DNA from: Carposina sasakii
Taxonomy: Eukaryota; Arthropoda; Insecta; Lepidoptera; Carposinidae
Assembly (NCBI GenBank): GCA_014607495.2
Contig: CP053159.1
Coordinates: 8,067,501 to 8,131,500, forward strand
DNA length: 64,000 nt
Direction of reading: 5' to 3'
Below the pieces are notes generated by a model. The model searched no databases. It worked only from the letters and a program-made list of their open reading frames with translations, and had not been told where the DNA came from. The position numbers and the translations under genes are program-made. Position 1 is the stretch's first letter. Each line of letters opens with the position of its first letter. Below, piece after piece: positions 23,291 to 33,600 of this stretch.

Positions 23291-26200
23291 AAGTTAATCT
23301 TCAGACGCAACGTCAGCTACCTTACATTAAAATTTCAGATCCGCCCTTAAAGTTTTTAATTGACACAGGTGCGAACCAATCTTTCATTAGCCCGGAAGCA
23401 GTCGAAACCTATTTTTCTAATATTCAACTTAACTATGACCCATTCGAAGTTACAAACGTGCATGCCCGAAGTAGGAATGATTTCTCGATAACTCTACCTT
23501 GTTTCTCAGAATTCAATGACGCAGACAATATAAAGTTATTCATATATCGATTCCACGAATATTTCGACGGACTTATAGGACTCGATTTATTATCTAAATG
23601 GCAAGCTAATATAGATCTTAAGGACAATAAGTTAATCACTAGAACCGCTATTAATCCTATTCATTTGTATAATTCCTGTAACTTAAATTTGTATGAGGAC
23701 ATGATCCCAGCTTGTACCTCAAAATTAATCCGAATTCCGATTAATGCCCCGGACGGCGAAGTTTTAATTCCCGAGCAAATTATAAGTAATTGTATTATTC
23801 ACCGATGCCTTACGACAGTTATTAACAATAGAGGTTATCTGGAAGTAGAGAACCCGACACCTAATGATTTAATTTTTTCCCTTGACCAGCCAGCCGAAGC
23901 TGAGCTCTTTAACATTGAGTACAATAAAATAGAGTCACCGTCTACACCACGAGCAAAAGATGTAATTTCTAAATTGCGCACAGATCACTTAAACGAAGAG
24001 GAAAAAAGGAATCTTATAACTCTTTGTTCTCGATACGCGGACGTATTTTACATCGAAGGCGAACCCCTCACCTTTACAAATAAGATAAAACACCATATTA
24101 GAACAACCGATGAACACCCAGTTTATTCTAAAAATTATCGCTATCCATTCATACACCGCCAGGAAGTTAGAGACCAAATTACAAAAATGCTTGACCAAGG
24201 AATAATTAGACCTTCGGACTCTGCATGGAGTTCCCCCATATGGGTAGTCCCCAAAAAAGTTGATGCTTCTGGTAAGCAGAAGTGGCGTCTTGTAGTCGAC
24301 TTTCGTAAGTTAAACGAAAAGACTGTCGATGACAAATACCCCATCCCCAATATTACCGATGTACTCGACAAATTGGGAAAATGTCAGTACTTTACGACCT
24401 TAGACCTAGCTAGTGGGTTCTACCAAGTCGAAATGGACCCATCCGATATCTGTAAAACCGCCTTTAACGTAGAACATGGCCATTTTGAATACCTTCGAAT
24501 GCCCATGGGTCTTAAGAACTCACCATCAACCTTCCAAAGAGTGATGGATAACGTACTCAGAGGTCTTCAGAATGAAATATGTTTAGTCTATTTAGATGAT
24601 ATAATAGTTTTTAGCACTTCGCTCCAAGAACACATGGTTAATTTAGAAAAAGTATTTCAGCGACTCCGAGAGTCAAATTTCAAAATTCAATTAGATAAAT
24701 CCGAATTTCTAAAATTAGAAACAGCTTATCTAGGACACGTTATCAGCAGAGATGGTATAAAACCAAATCCCGACAAGATATCCGCTATAGAGAAATACCC
24801 TATCCCAAGGACTCCAAAGGAAATTAAACAATTCCTAGGACTCCTTGGCTATTATCGAAAGTTCATACCCGACTTCGCTCGTATTACTAAACCCCTTACG
24901 CAATGTCTGAAAAAAGGTAAAAAGATTTCATTAGATTCCGAATATGTCAACTGTTTCGAAAAATGTAAAACCCTTCTTACAAATGATCCCATACTACAAT
25001 ATCCAGATTTTAGTAGAGAGTTTGTCCTTACCACGGACGCATCCAACTTCGCTATTGGAGCTATTTTATCTCAAGGTCCCATAGGTTCGGACAAGCCAGT
25101 GTGCTTCGCATCCCGTACTCTTAATGAAAGTGAGATAAACTATAGTACAATTGAGAAGGAACTTCTTGCTATAGTTTGGTCTACCAAGTATTTTAGGCCA
25201 TATTTATTCGGACGCAAGTTCAAAGTAGTTACAGACCATAAACCTTTACAGTGGATGATGAACTTAAAAGAACCTAATTCACGTCTCACTAGATGGAGGT
25301 TGAAACTCAGTGAATATGATTTTTCCGTAATTTACAAGAAAGGCAAAGCTAATTGTAACGCTGATGCACTCTCACGTGTAGAGATACACATTGAGGAAAC
25401 AGGTTCAATCATAGATGAACTTTGCTCTATTCTTCCAAATCCTTCAGAAAACCAACCCTCAACCGTAGCTAATTCTTCAACTGAGACAGTTCATACCAGT
25501 AATGAAAACCCTATCTTAGAAGTCCCTATTTCTGATGAACCAATTAATAAATTTCATAGGCAAATATGTTTTACAATAGTAAGAGACATCAAACGAAAAC
25601 CCATAGTAACAAAACCATTCGATACCCACACTCGTATAGCTGTACAATTATCTGAATCTAACTTAGAGAATGACGTAATATCGGCAATCAAAGAATATGT
25701 AAATCCGAAAGTTAAGACCGCTATCATGATAAACCCCCCTTTAGGTATGTACCAAATTATTCCTATTATACAAAATAACTTTAGAAACTCTTCAATGAAT
25801 CTCATTTTATGTAAAACCGAATTAGAAAATGTCAAGGAATACCTTCGACAACAGGATATCATTCGATTACATCACGATGGTAAAACCAACCACCGCGGAA
25901 TAAACGAATGTTACCTAGCCCTTTCTAGGAAATACTATTGGCCCAAACTAAAGGATCAGGTTACAAAATTCATTAATGAATGTACTATATGCGGACAAGC
26001 TAAGTACGACAGAAACCCTATTAGACCACAGTTTAACATAGTGCCCCCAGCGACAAAGCCCTTTGAAATAGTGCACATGGACTTGTTCACTGTTCAAAAT
26101 GAGAAGTATGTAACTCTCATAGACGTTTTCACGAAGTATGGCCAGGCATACCACTTACGTGATGGAACAGCTATTAGTATACTCCAAGCCCTGTTACAAT

Positions 26201-26913
26201 TTTGTACCCACCACGGCGTACCTTTAACCATAGTAACGGATAACGGAACTGAGTTTACAAATCAGCTATTCGCAGAATTCACGCGAGTTCATAAAATAAA
26301 CCACCACAAAATTTTAGCTCACTCCCCTAACGATAACGGCAATGTTGAACGGTTTCATTCAACTATTCTAGAACACCTTCGTATTCTAAAGTTACAACGT
26401 AAAGATGAGCCTATTGTGAACCTTATGCCTTATGCTATCATAGGTTACAACAGCTCAATTCATAGCTTCACTAAAAGTCGCCCATTTGATCTTCTAACTG
26501 GACACTATGATCCTAGAGACCCAAATGATATCAACTTAAACGAACAGTTACTACAATTGTATGTTCAAAATCATAGAGACCAGATGAAAAAAGTCTATGA
26601 AATTATCAATCAGTCTTCACTTGCTAACCGCACCGCTTTAATTGAAAATAGAAATAAAAACCGCGAGCCGGAAGTTAACTACGATCCCCAACAGCAAGTT
26701 TTCATAAAAAACCCATTCGCAAGTCGACAGAAAACTGCCCCACGATATACACAAGATACTGTTCTAGCAGATCTGCCTATACATATCTATACGTCTAAGA
26801 AACGCGGCCCTGTAGCAAAATCAAGGTTGAAACGAGCCCCTAAGGAAGTCACCTTGTTGCAGGATTCTGCTGTTACTCTTCGTCCACGTGACACCTCAAG
26901 AGATAAGACTTGA
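23281..26913 (+). CDS. pol: Errantivirus Pol: protease, RT, RNase H, integrase
   Basis: After the frameshift, 1,210 codons remain open to TGA at 26911. Domains in order: aspartic protease with the D-T-G triad at 23362-23370; reverse transcriptase with LDLASGFYQV near 24400 and the Y-L-D-D catalytic motif at 24589-24600; RNase H with TTDASNFAIGA at about 25030, a Glu in IEKELLAIVW and an Asp in VVTDHKPLQW; integrase zinc region HHDGKTNHRG followed by CTICGQAK at about 25870-25995; integrase core with Asp at 26080, Asp at 26239 and Glu at 26347, spaced D-52-D-35-E. All catalytic residues are present. A GTG-initiated version from 23458 would cut off the protease and is not the real start. The 3' end overlaps the env frame. 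It copies the RNA and inserts the DNA into the host genome. Confidence 0.95.
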   Translation, partial: AKIEVNLQTQRQLPYIKISDPPLKFLIDTGANQSFISPEAVETYFSNIQLNYDPFEVTNVHARSRNDFSITLPCFSEFNDADNIKLFIYRFHEYFDGLIGLDLLSKWQANIDLKDNKLITRTAINPIHLYNSCNLNLYEDMIPACTSKLIRIPINAPDGEVLIPEQIISNCIIHRCLTTVINNRGYLEVENPTPNDLIFSLDQPAEAELFNIEYNKIESPSTPRAKDVISKLRTDHLNEEEKRNLITLCSRYADVFYIEGEPLTFTNKIKHHIRTTDEHPVYSKNYRYPFIHRQEVRDQITKMLDQGIIRPSDSAWSSPIWVVPKKVDASGKQKWRLVVDFRKLNEKTVDDKYPIPNITDVLDKLGKCQYFTTLDLASGFYQVEMDPSDICKTAFNVEHGHFEYLRMPMGLKNSPSTFQRVMDNVLRGLQNEICLVYLDDIIVFSTSLQEHMVNLEKVFQRLRESNFKIQLDKSEFLKLETAYLGHVISRDGIKPNPDKISAIEKYPIPRTPKEIKQFLGLLGYYRKFIPDFARITKPLTQCLKKGKKISLDSEYVNCFEKCKTLLTNDPILQYPDFSREFVLTTDASNFAIGAILSQGPIGSDKPVCFASRTLNESEINYSTIEKELLAIVWSTKYFRPYLFGRKFKVVTDHKPLQWMMNLKEPNSRLTRWRLKLSEYDFSVIYKKGKANCNADALSRVEIHIEETGSIIDELCSILPNPSENQPSTVANSSTETVHTSNENPILEVPISDEPINKFHRQICFTIVRDIKRKPIVTKPFDTHTRIAVQLSESNLENDVISAIKEYVNPKVKTAIMINPPLGMYQIIPIIQNNFRNSSMNLILCKTELENVKEYLRQQDIIRLHHDGKTNHRGINECYLALSRKYYWPKLKDQVTKFINECTICGQAKYDRNPIRPQFNIVPPATKPFEIVHMDLFTVQNEKYVTLIDVFTKYGQAYHLRDGTAISILQALLQFCTHHGVPLTIVTDNGTEFTNQLFAEFTRVHKINHHKILAHSPNDNGNVERFHSTILEHLRILKLQRKDEPIVNLMPYAIIGYNSSIHSFTKSRPFDLLTGHYDPRDPNDINLNEQLLQLYVQNHRDQMKKVYEIINQSSLANRTALIENRNKNREPEVNYDPQQQVFIKNPFASRQKTAPRYTQDTVLADLPIHIYTSKKRGPVAKSRLKRAPKEVTLLQDSAVTLRPRDTSRDKT
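26861..26862 (+). promoter_or_regulatory. Putative env splice acceptor
   Basis: CACCTTGTTGCAG lies inside the end of pol, with a modest pyrimidine tract and a CAG|G junction. The env frame becomes open at 26831, just upstream, and has no ATG near its 5' end. The phase fits the donor at 21833. Confidence 0.65.
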
Positions 26914-28570
26914 AAGTCTAGCAGATGGACCTGGATTGCTGCCCTATAAACTCGGATCAACTAGACTTACCACACATCATCATACCTTTCTCCAATATAT
27001 CGAATTAAGCGAAATCGAAGATAAGGTTAACTTTATACAAACTCAGATAGATAGCATTAGAACGCGACTATCGAACGACACTTATTCACTTTTCGAGGTT
27101 CAAATTAATTATCTTACTAACAAACTTGGCAAGGTATTATCTCAGTTAAGATCTTTAGAACCTAATCGCGCTAGAAGAGGTCTTGTAGATGGTCTCGGTT
27201 CTATTATCAAAAGTATTACCGGTAATCTAGATTATGCTGACGCCGTCAAGTTCAATGACGCAATCCGATCCTTACAAAGTAATCAAGGTTCTATAAGCAC
27301 TAGTATTAATGAACATTTAAGCTTAAGTAAAGAATGGATGTCTCAGCAAACTAACCTACTTCAACAACTAGTAGATAATCAGAGTAAAATTAATGACACT
27401 CTAAATTTAATTCTTAGAAATGACGTACACAGAGACTCCAGTATAATTAAGTATGCTAGATTAGGTCAACTATTAGATATAACTGGTAAAAACGTAAATG
27501 ACCTTATGTCAGAATTAATTAGGATAGAAAATAGTTTAGCTTTTATTCGTGCATCAAGCACACATCATTCGATGATAGATATAGATGTCTTAAGTTCTAT
27601 GATTAGTAAGTTAAAAAGTATCTATAGTAAAGATCAAATAATAGACCTAGAACTCAGAGAGTACTATGATATTATAAAATCTGGTTCATATTATAGCCAA
27701 AAACAGATAGTAATAGTCTTTCGGTTCCCTATCATTTCCCAAGATACCTATAACCTTTATAAATTGTCTATTATTCCTAACAAGAACCATAAAGTCCTTA
27801 TTCCTATCCATCCCTATATAGCAACTAACAAGGATTCATTCATGTACATGGAGGCTGAATGCCCGAAGATTAACATTTGGTATCTCTGCGAGAAAGAAAT
27901 AGGAAGCCAGATTAGAACACAACCAGACTGTGTTCAGGAACTTATCCTACACCAGAACCTGGAAGAATCCTGTCGCTTCACTACTGTACTACTTTCAAAG
28001 GAGGCGATGGAGCAGCTCGATGATCAACACTATGTACTATCCTTTCCACAACCAACTAAAGTTCAACTAGTTTGCGGAAGAGAAGACTTCATCTCAATTC
28101 AAGGAAGTTACCTTGTCACCATTCCTGCTACCTGTTATCTACGTACGAAGGAATTCACCCTTATGAATAATAACGATGAGATAAGAGGCCAGCCGCTGAA
28201 ATTAATGAAGATTCCATTCAACTATATCAATCAAAATTATACTTCAGAGGAAATTCATCTTAACTCTATAGACTTACGAGGTCTACATAATATCCAAGAT
28301 AAGATTATTCTACAACCTAATCTACAATTAGAAAAGGCGAATTTAATCAGCTCGCACTTCTATCATACTACTATACCCTTCTACATAATCGTATTAGTCG
28401 GCGGTATACTTGCTGTTACTATTATAATACGTCGTTATGGATGCTGGAATCATGCTGTATTAGAACTATCGAAATCTAAAGAAGATAGTTCTGAAAAGGA
28501 GACAGATAAGGTGGAACATCAAACGGAGAATAAGTTTCCAGCAACATTTTCGCTCAGCGTGCTCAAATAG
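26863..28570 (+). CDS. env: Errantivirus envelope glycoprotein (F-protein type)
   Basis: Env is expected to mediate envelope fusion after transport through the secretory pathway. The frame is open from 26831 and overlaps pol, with no nearby ATG. With the leader exon at 21823-21833 the product would be 572 residues. The first residues after the acceptor are strongly hydrophobic, as in a signal peptide. A furin-type R-A-R-R site is at 27167-27178, followed by a Gly-rich fusion-peptide-like stretch and predicted coiled-coil-like helices. A single membrane-spanning segment lies at about 28378-28440, with a cytoplasmic tail of roughly 45 residues rich in Lys, Glu and Ser. The layout matches the baculovirus F / errantivirus Env family. 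No stop or frameshift interrupts it. A GTG start at 26888 would remove the signal peptide and is unlikely. Function is inferred. Confidence 0.88.
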
Positions 28571-28579
28571 TTGCTGATC

Positions 28580-28591
28580 TGCGGGTGGAGA
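28580..28591 (+). promoter_or_regulatory. Polypurine tract
   Basis: GCGGGTGGAGA abuts the 3' LTR. It is the expected place for plus-strand DNA priming. It is short and interrupted by one T, as in some relatives. Confidence 0.65.
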
Positions 28592-28840
28592 TGTTACATA
28601 CGACTATCCCTAGGATAGCGCTGACGCGCTGCATCGACTTCCGAAGAAATGCAAGAACAATGGACATTGTTTCTCGGTGTGAAATGATCAATGTATTAGC
28701 AGATACTTTTTATTCTCACGTCGATCAAGACACTTAGTAATAAGTTTAATTAATAAGATTTTAATGTAATTTCTAAATCTATTGAATTTCTAAGATCATT
28801 TTTGGTTTTTTTTCGATCCTTCGACTGTAGCGTACGTAAT
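28592..28840 (+). repeat. 3' LTR
   Basis: It is 249 bp, identical to the 5' LTR except for G at 28784. It is followed by TAGCG, the copy of the target site. Confidence 0.95.
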
Positions 28841-28875
28841 TAGCGTTGCAGGATTCTACACCAATCGGCCGTCAA

Positions 28876-29484
28876 CAAAAAAATATATTGATTAGTTAAA
28901 TTATTATTATGTGAGCCATTAAAATTTATTATTATTATTATTCTTATGTTTACTAACCTAGTCACTTAAGTTTTCTCGCACACCTACTAACCCAATTATG
29001 GACTCTGTCTGAAATAAATAGTTTTTATAAAATTATTAATAATTAATAGTTTTTATTTTTATTTATTTTTTATTTATTAGCATTCAAAAGTAACAAAAAT
29101 CGCAATGTTTCTCGTCGATATATTTTTTTACAATCCCAACTCTTTTACACGTTAACGAACAATAAAAGGTTAATATGGAGTGCACACACCATAAAAAGGT
29201 TTTTGTGCCCATCGAAATACAGTAGAGGTGCCGATAAAATAAATTTCTGTGGATTAAAACGGCTGAAGTATGCTGCGTGTAGCCCAGTTATGTGCGAATA
29301 CGGAATTACTGCCGTGTAATATCGGGCTATTTAGATACATCCTCATTTAGACGCCTCCTTTGTTATGGGGTCAAATGGTGTTAAACCAAAAGATTTATCG
29401 GAGTAACCTAATTCCATATTTTTATATAAGTTTGTGATATTGTTATTTAGAGTACTAGGTATAGATAAATAAGGTAAATAAGGA
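28876..29484. other. Gene-free flank with microsatellite
   Basis: A short (TTA)n tract lies at 28925-28940. TTTTATTTTTATTTATTTT is at about 29052. There is no gene. Confidence 0.5.
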
Positions 29485-30095
29485 GTTAATATAATCCGTT
29501 AGGATATGATTGATCGTTTCATCTTTAAACATTGTGCTGAGGGATTCAGCTTTGTTTGACGAGATTTGGCTGGTGTATAGCTATCGGGATGAAGAATAAC
29601 GTTACCAATATGTAATTTAGATAAGAGATGGTAAAATTCGTCATCCGAGTAATTGACCCGGTAGCTCAGTGGTTAGAGCGGCTGGCACGGTTTGCAGTGG
29701 TCGTGGGTTCGATTCCCACTCGGGTGAAGAATTATTTCCATTTCTTTATTAATAATTTTATATAATATCTTAATATATAATATCTTGACTAAGATAAATT
29801 TATAAAAACACTTCTCCATTAATATAATCCATTAGGATATGGTTGATCGTTTCATCGTTAAACATTGTGCTGAGGGATTCAGCTTTGTTTGCCGAGATTT
29901 GGCTAGTGTATAGCTATCGGGATGAAAAATAACATTGCCAATATGTAATTTAGAAAAGAGATGGTAAAATTCGTCATCCGAGTAATTGACCCGGTAGCTC
30001 AGTGGTTAGAGGGGCTGGCACGGTTTGCAGTGGTTGTGGGTTCGATTCCCACTCGGGTGAAGAATTTTTTCCATTTCTTTATTAATAATTTTATA
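29485..30095 (+). mobile_element. Tandem dimer of tRNA-derived SINE, family T
   Basis: Two tRNA-like heads, 29655-29727 and 29988-30060, sit 333 bp apart in near-identical surroundings. Each has GGTAGCTCAGTGGTTAGAG (D arm and A box), GTGGGTTCGATTCCCAC or close (T arm and B box), and ends that pair as ACCCGG with CGGGT. The preceding body carries GGATATGGTTGATCGTTTCA and GTGTATAGCTATCGGGATGA in both units. The anticodon arm is poorly paired, so these are not functional tRNA genes. The family recurs at 42018, 43248 and 58790. Confidence 0.8.
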
Positions 30096-30224
30096 AATAA
30101 GGAGTTTTCAAAATGGGTTATTTGCCTTTAAGACGAGATTATACGTTGGTAAGAAACAACGTAAAAATTGCTTCTTTTATCAACCTTGGTCTTGTCAATT
30201 ACAAATTTTGAAAATTCTATCACA

Positions 30225-30640
30225 AGCTGTGGGTGACAGCCAGGCAAATACTGAAAAAGTACCATTGTCTTGAGTTATACGACGGTGTTATTACTCGCAG
30301 GAAATGTATTTTTGATTTGATTATCAGTAATCTTTGCTCTCCGCGCCAATTGTGACGGGGGATCCTGTGACTAATTAATTGGGCTTATTGGTTGTTGGGT
30401 CACACACTACTGTTTTTTGTATCACTTGTGACTTTCCATTAGGGTTGATCAGTTATACACATTTAATATTTTTTAAAAGTCATTATCTAAGGTTTCATTA
30501 AACGAACTAAACTACAATTTTTCTGAAAATATGAAAAAAAATGACGGAATATATTGGAATACCCCTGCGAAGTTTTTTTGTGTGTTTCCGTCTCAGAATT
30601 ATGGTCTGAAGTCATGGTATCAATACTTACTGTCTACATA
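30225..30640. repeat. Diverged copies of GGGTGTTTGTGAC repeat
   Basis: GTGGGTGACAGCCAGGCAAA at 30227 is in the same sense as the repeat at 4067. ATGGTCTGAAGTCATGGTATC at about 30601 matches its other part in the opposite sense. The unit is rearranged. Confidence 0.45.
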
Positions 30641-33600
30641 TATTCTGTCATGATGCGGGGCTTCACTAGAATACATCGATTGCATCTCTTTTCGATCATG
30701 TCGCAAGAGCCCTTGCTATGCTAAATGTGTCTGTAGGATCTCCTTCGGGATGCTGCAGCTCTGGCTATGAATTTTGACTCAAGAAGAAAAAAGTTTTTAC
30801 TAAAAATAAAAAAAACTACTACACTAAAAATAAAAATATTTCTGGTAAAGGAACATATTTATTCAATAGGGAATATGCACATATTACACTAGATAAATTA
30901 AATATAAGCCGTTTATTGAAGACAAGACGGGTACCTACTAGAGAAAAAGAAACCAGAAATTAAAACAGTTAAATGTTCTTGATACGTAATAGAAAAATAG
31001 TTTTTAATAGTATTTTCTTTGTACCACCGTTACCTACTTATAATGCATGTCAAGTTAGTAACTTCCAGCTTTCTTCACCTTATTTAGTAGAGGTCTAGTG
31101 GAAGACTTTACTTTGCAAAAACTTCGCTTGTTAAACTTTAGTTGTTACTTTTCTCTTGCGGGATTGATAGGAAAGAAAACTATTTACACTATCTAGTTAG
31201 GTATCTATAGGGTAAAATATGAGTATTTTTTTCTATGACACACATGAGCAGAAGAAGAAAATATATTTCTAGCAAATAAAATGTTGCAATAAAGTGATAT
31301 ATTAATAAAGTGAAAAAATGCATTTACTGTTGATGATCGACCTTCCCTATGTTCGGTCACAATAAGAGCTGCTTTTTTCTTTCTTATGGGTTTTTTTTAT
31401 ACCCATATAGAATGTCACAAGTGCTTAGCCATCCTGAAAATCCTGTTAAAAACTCTTTACCAACAGTATCAATTTTTTTGTGTGCAACCATATCAAATGT
31501 TCGCACTTTATAATATATATTATAATATAGATATTTCTCAAGAAGATAGGTAGTACTTATTCTCACTTTGTTAAGTAAATTACTTTGTTGTTTCGTCACA
31601 ATTTACAAATCTAAGGCAAAGAGTCAAGTTTGTGAATTAATTACGTTTTAAACTGCTGTAATCGTAGACTGGCGTTGCTTAATTCATTGATTAGTTAGAG
31701 ATTTAGTTACCTATCAGACGACCAGAGTTCAAATCTTCTGGAGGGAAAATATTTTATTGCAGAGAAGTTAATTGTGAGTGTCCGTGGCATCTGTACTGGA
31801 TGTCCTAGGACAAAAATTAGAGCTATGAGTATTGCAGGACTTATAGGTAATAAGGATACAAGTTTACCTTACGTCAAGGGCTAAGGTTTTAAAGATTTCT
31901 TTAATAAAACAACTAAAGTAGCAATGGAACGCAAAGTTCCCCGAAGTGTGGACAATACCGCTGATTCCCCCATTGTGCTGGAGGCAGTTCCTGAGCACGC
32001 CCACTTTACGTGCCTGCACGACCTACTTGTCGGGTCTCACATATTATAATACATTTAACAGTTCCTATAGGTATGTCTATATGAGTTACTATATAAATCT
32101 TTAGTAGGTAAGCGTGTATGCCACTGATTTTCTAAACAAATATTGAATTCAATTTAGGTAATTGAGTTTGAAACTTACAATTTAGGTAGAAATAATTTAA
32201 CCTAATTATATACTTAGCTCGTGTTCAAAAAGTACTACGTTTCCATCGGGCACTCAGTCAAATTTGATTATGGATAAGTATAACAGTATAATATAATTTT
32301 ACGAAAACGAAAACAAAAAGTAGAAAACTTGTACTGCTGAGCCCTCTTAATATCTTCCCTGTCTAGCCATACATAGGTACATCTCCTTAAAGCTCCCTTA
32401 TAAAATAGGAAGAGAGCGTAGGTAAACTATTTTTGACCACGACACCCTAAAAAGGTGGTAAAGTAAATGAGGTCACTATACCTATACGATACACATCTTG
32501 TCGGCTTTCGTGTTTCATATGCCTCGGTTATAAGTTACATGAATAAAACACGTAAATCGCAACGAAATAGGTAGGTATATAAGGATTGGTTTGATAGGTA
32601 ACTTGTACATCCCTTGAAATTATAAGCTCAAATTCCAATATGTTTCATAGATAGGTAAATAAGAATAATATAATAATATGAGTATCAGATTAATTAATCA
32701 ACGAAATGAGAAAGCATAATTTGCTTACAATACATACATTTTTATGAGTCTCTCAGCCGCATTCAACAACATTTAATAGTCATTTATGCCAATTCTTAGA
32801 GACAATAAAAAAAAATGCTCCCAGTATGAGTAAAAAATCTGAAATGGGATATGCCATTATGGTAATTTAATTAGTTAAATTCTCATTAGGACTAATTTAA
32901 ATAATGAATGCGTATATCTGTGTATATATATTATAACCACATCAAAACCAAGTAATATTATTTGTAATATTATGTACAGATGTGCACTCGATGCAAAATG
33001 ATTAAAATATTATATTGACTGACGAAGGTAATAAAGCACAGAAGTGACTGCTACCCTCCGTTTCCTTGATAATAATTCGGCTTTCGGTTATTTATTACGA
33101 GTATGTTGTATTCCATTAAAGTGATAAAAGGCTCGCTTGTATTATTTATACTTTACTTTACTGGTAGTACTTAGATATTTCTGACAAATATGTAGATTGG
33201 AAGGAAAGATTTGAAGAAGACATTTAGATTTAGCAAAGTGTTTTTAATCATCCAAAAAACAAGAGATTTTTCCAAGTGTAGACTTTCTTTACAAGTGTAG
33301 TATTTCTTAACACAACACGTTTTTTAGATCTTATATGGCAAAGGGAAACACCGGAGCGTATTTGCACGGAAATAAGAACGTGTGTTATCGATGCAAACGA
33401 CCCAGTTAGAACTGACCTATTAGTGGCACAATACCTGCTGTCGTGTGCTTTTACTACAGTTTATTTCAACAACGAAGTCCCACGGCTTTACATGGAACTA
33501 AATAATTCTAATGAAATATTGTTAGAGGTATAAGACACTGGCGCCTATGTTAGAGGACTTCATAACTGACAAGAGAAATAGCGGCGTGTGTGCTACCAGT

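Larger units (their letters stand above)
21395..28845 (+). mobile_element. Complete endogenous errantivirus (Ty3/gypsy with env)
   Basis: The element has 249-bp direct LTRs, a primer binding site, gag, pol and env in the order of errantiviruses, a purine-rich tract before the 3' LTR, and a short duplication of flanking DNA (TAGCG at 21395-21399 and 28841-28845, 4 or 5 bp depending on the LTR edge chosen). The LTRs differ at a single base (A at 21592, G at 28784), which implies a recent insertion. All three reading frames are uninterrupted. Overall length from LTR to LTR is 7,441 bp. The family relation rests on gene order, the tRNA-Ser primer site, a Gag without a zinc knuckle and an Env of the baculovirus F-protein type, all known for errantiviruses. 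Confidence 0.95.
21199..28875 (-). mobile_element. tRNA-derived SINE split by the provirus
   Basis: Read on the minus strand, 28875-28841 gives ACGGCCGATTGGTGTAG, an A-box-like tRNA head. It continues after removal of the provirus into 21399-21362, which holds CCTGGGTTTGAATGCCGG, a B box. The body and a TTTA-rich tail follow down to about 21199. Joining the two halves over the TAGCG duplication rebuilds a continuous tRNA-like head, so the provirus landed inside an older SINE. Confidence 0.7.

Noticed and set aside
23458..26913. Pol starting at GTG 23458
   Set aside because: It would exclude the protease D-T-G motif at 23362; the frame is open upstream to the frameshift site.
26888..28570. 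Env starting at GTG 26888
   Set aside because: A eukaryotic start at GTG is unlikely and would drop the hydrophobic signal segment just upstream; splicing explains the lack of ATG.
29655..30060. tRNA genes
   Set aside because: D and T arms are good but the anticodon arm does not pair, and the units sit in dispersed repeats, so they are SINE heads.
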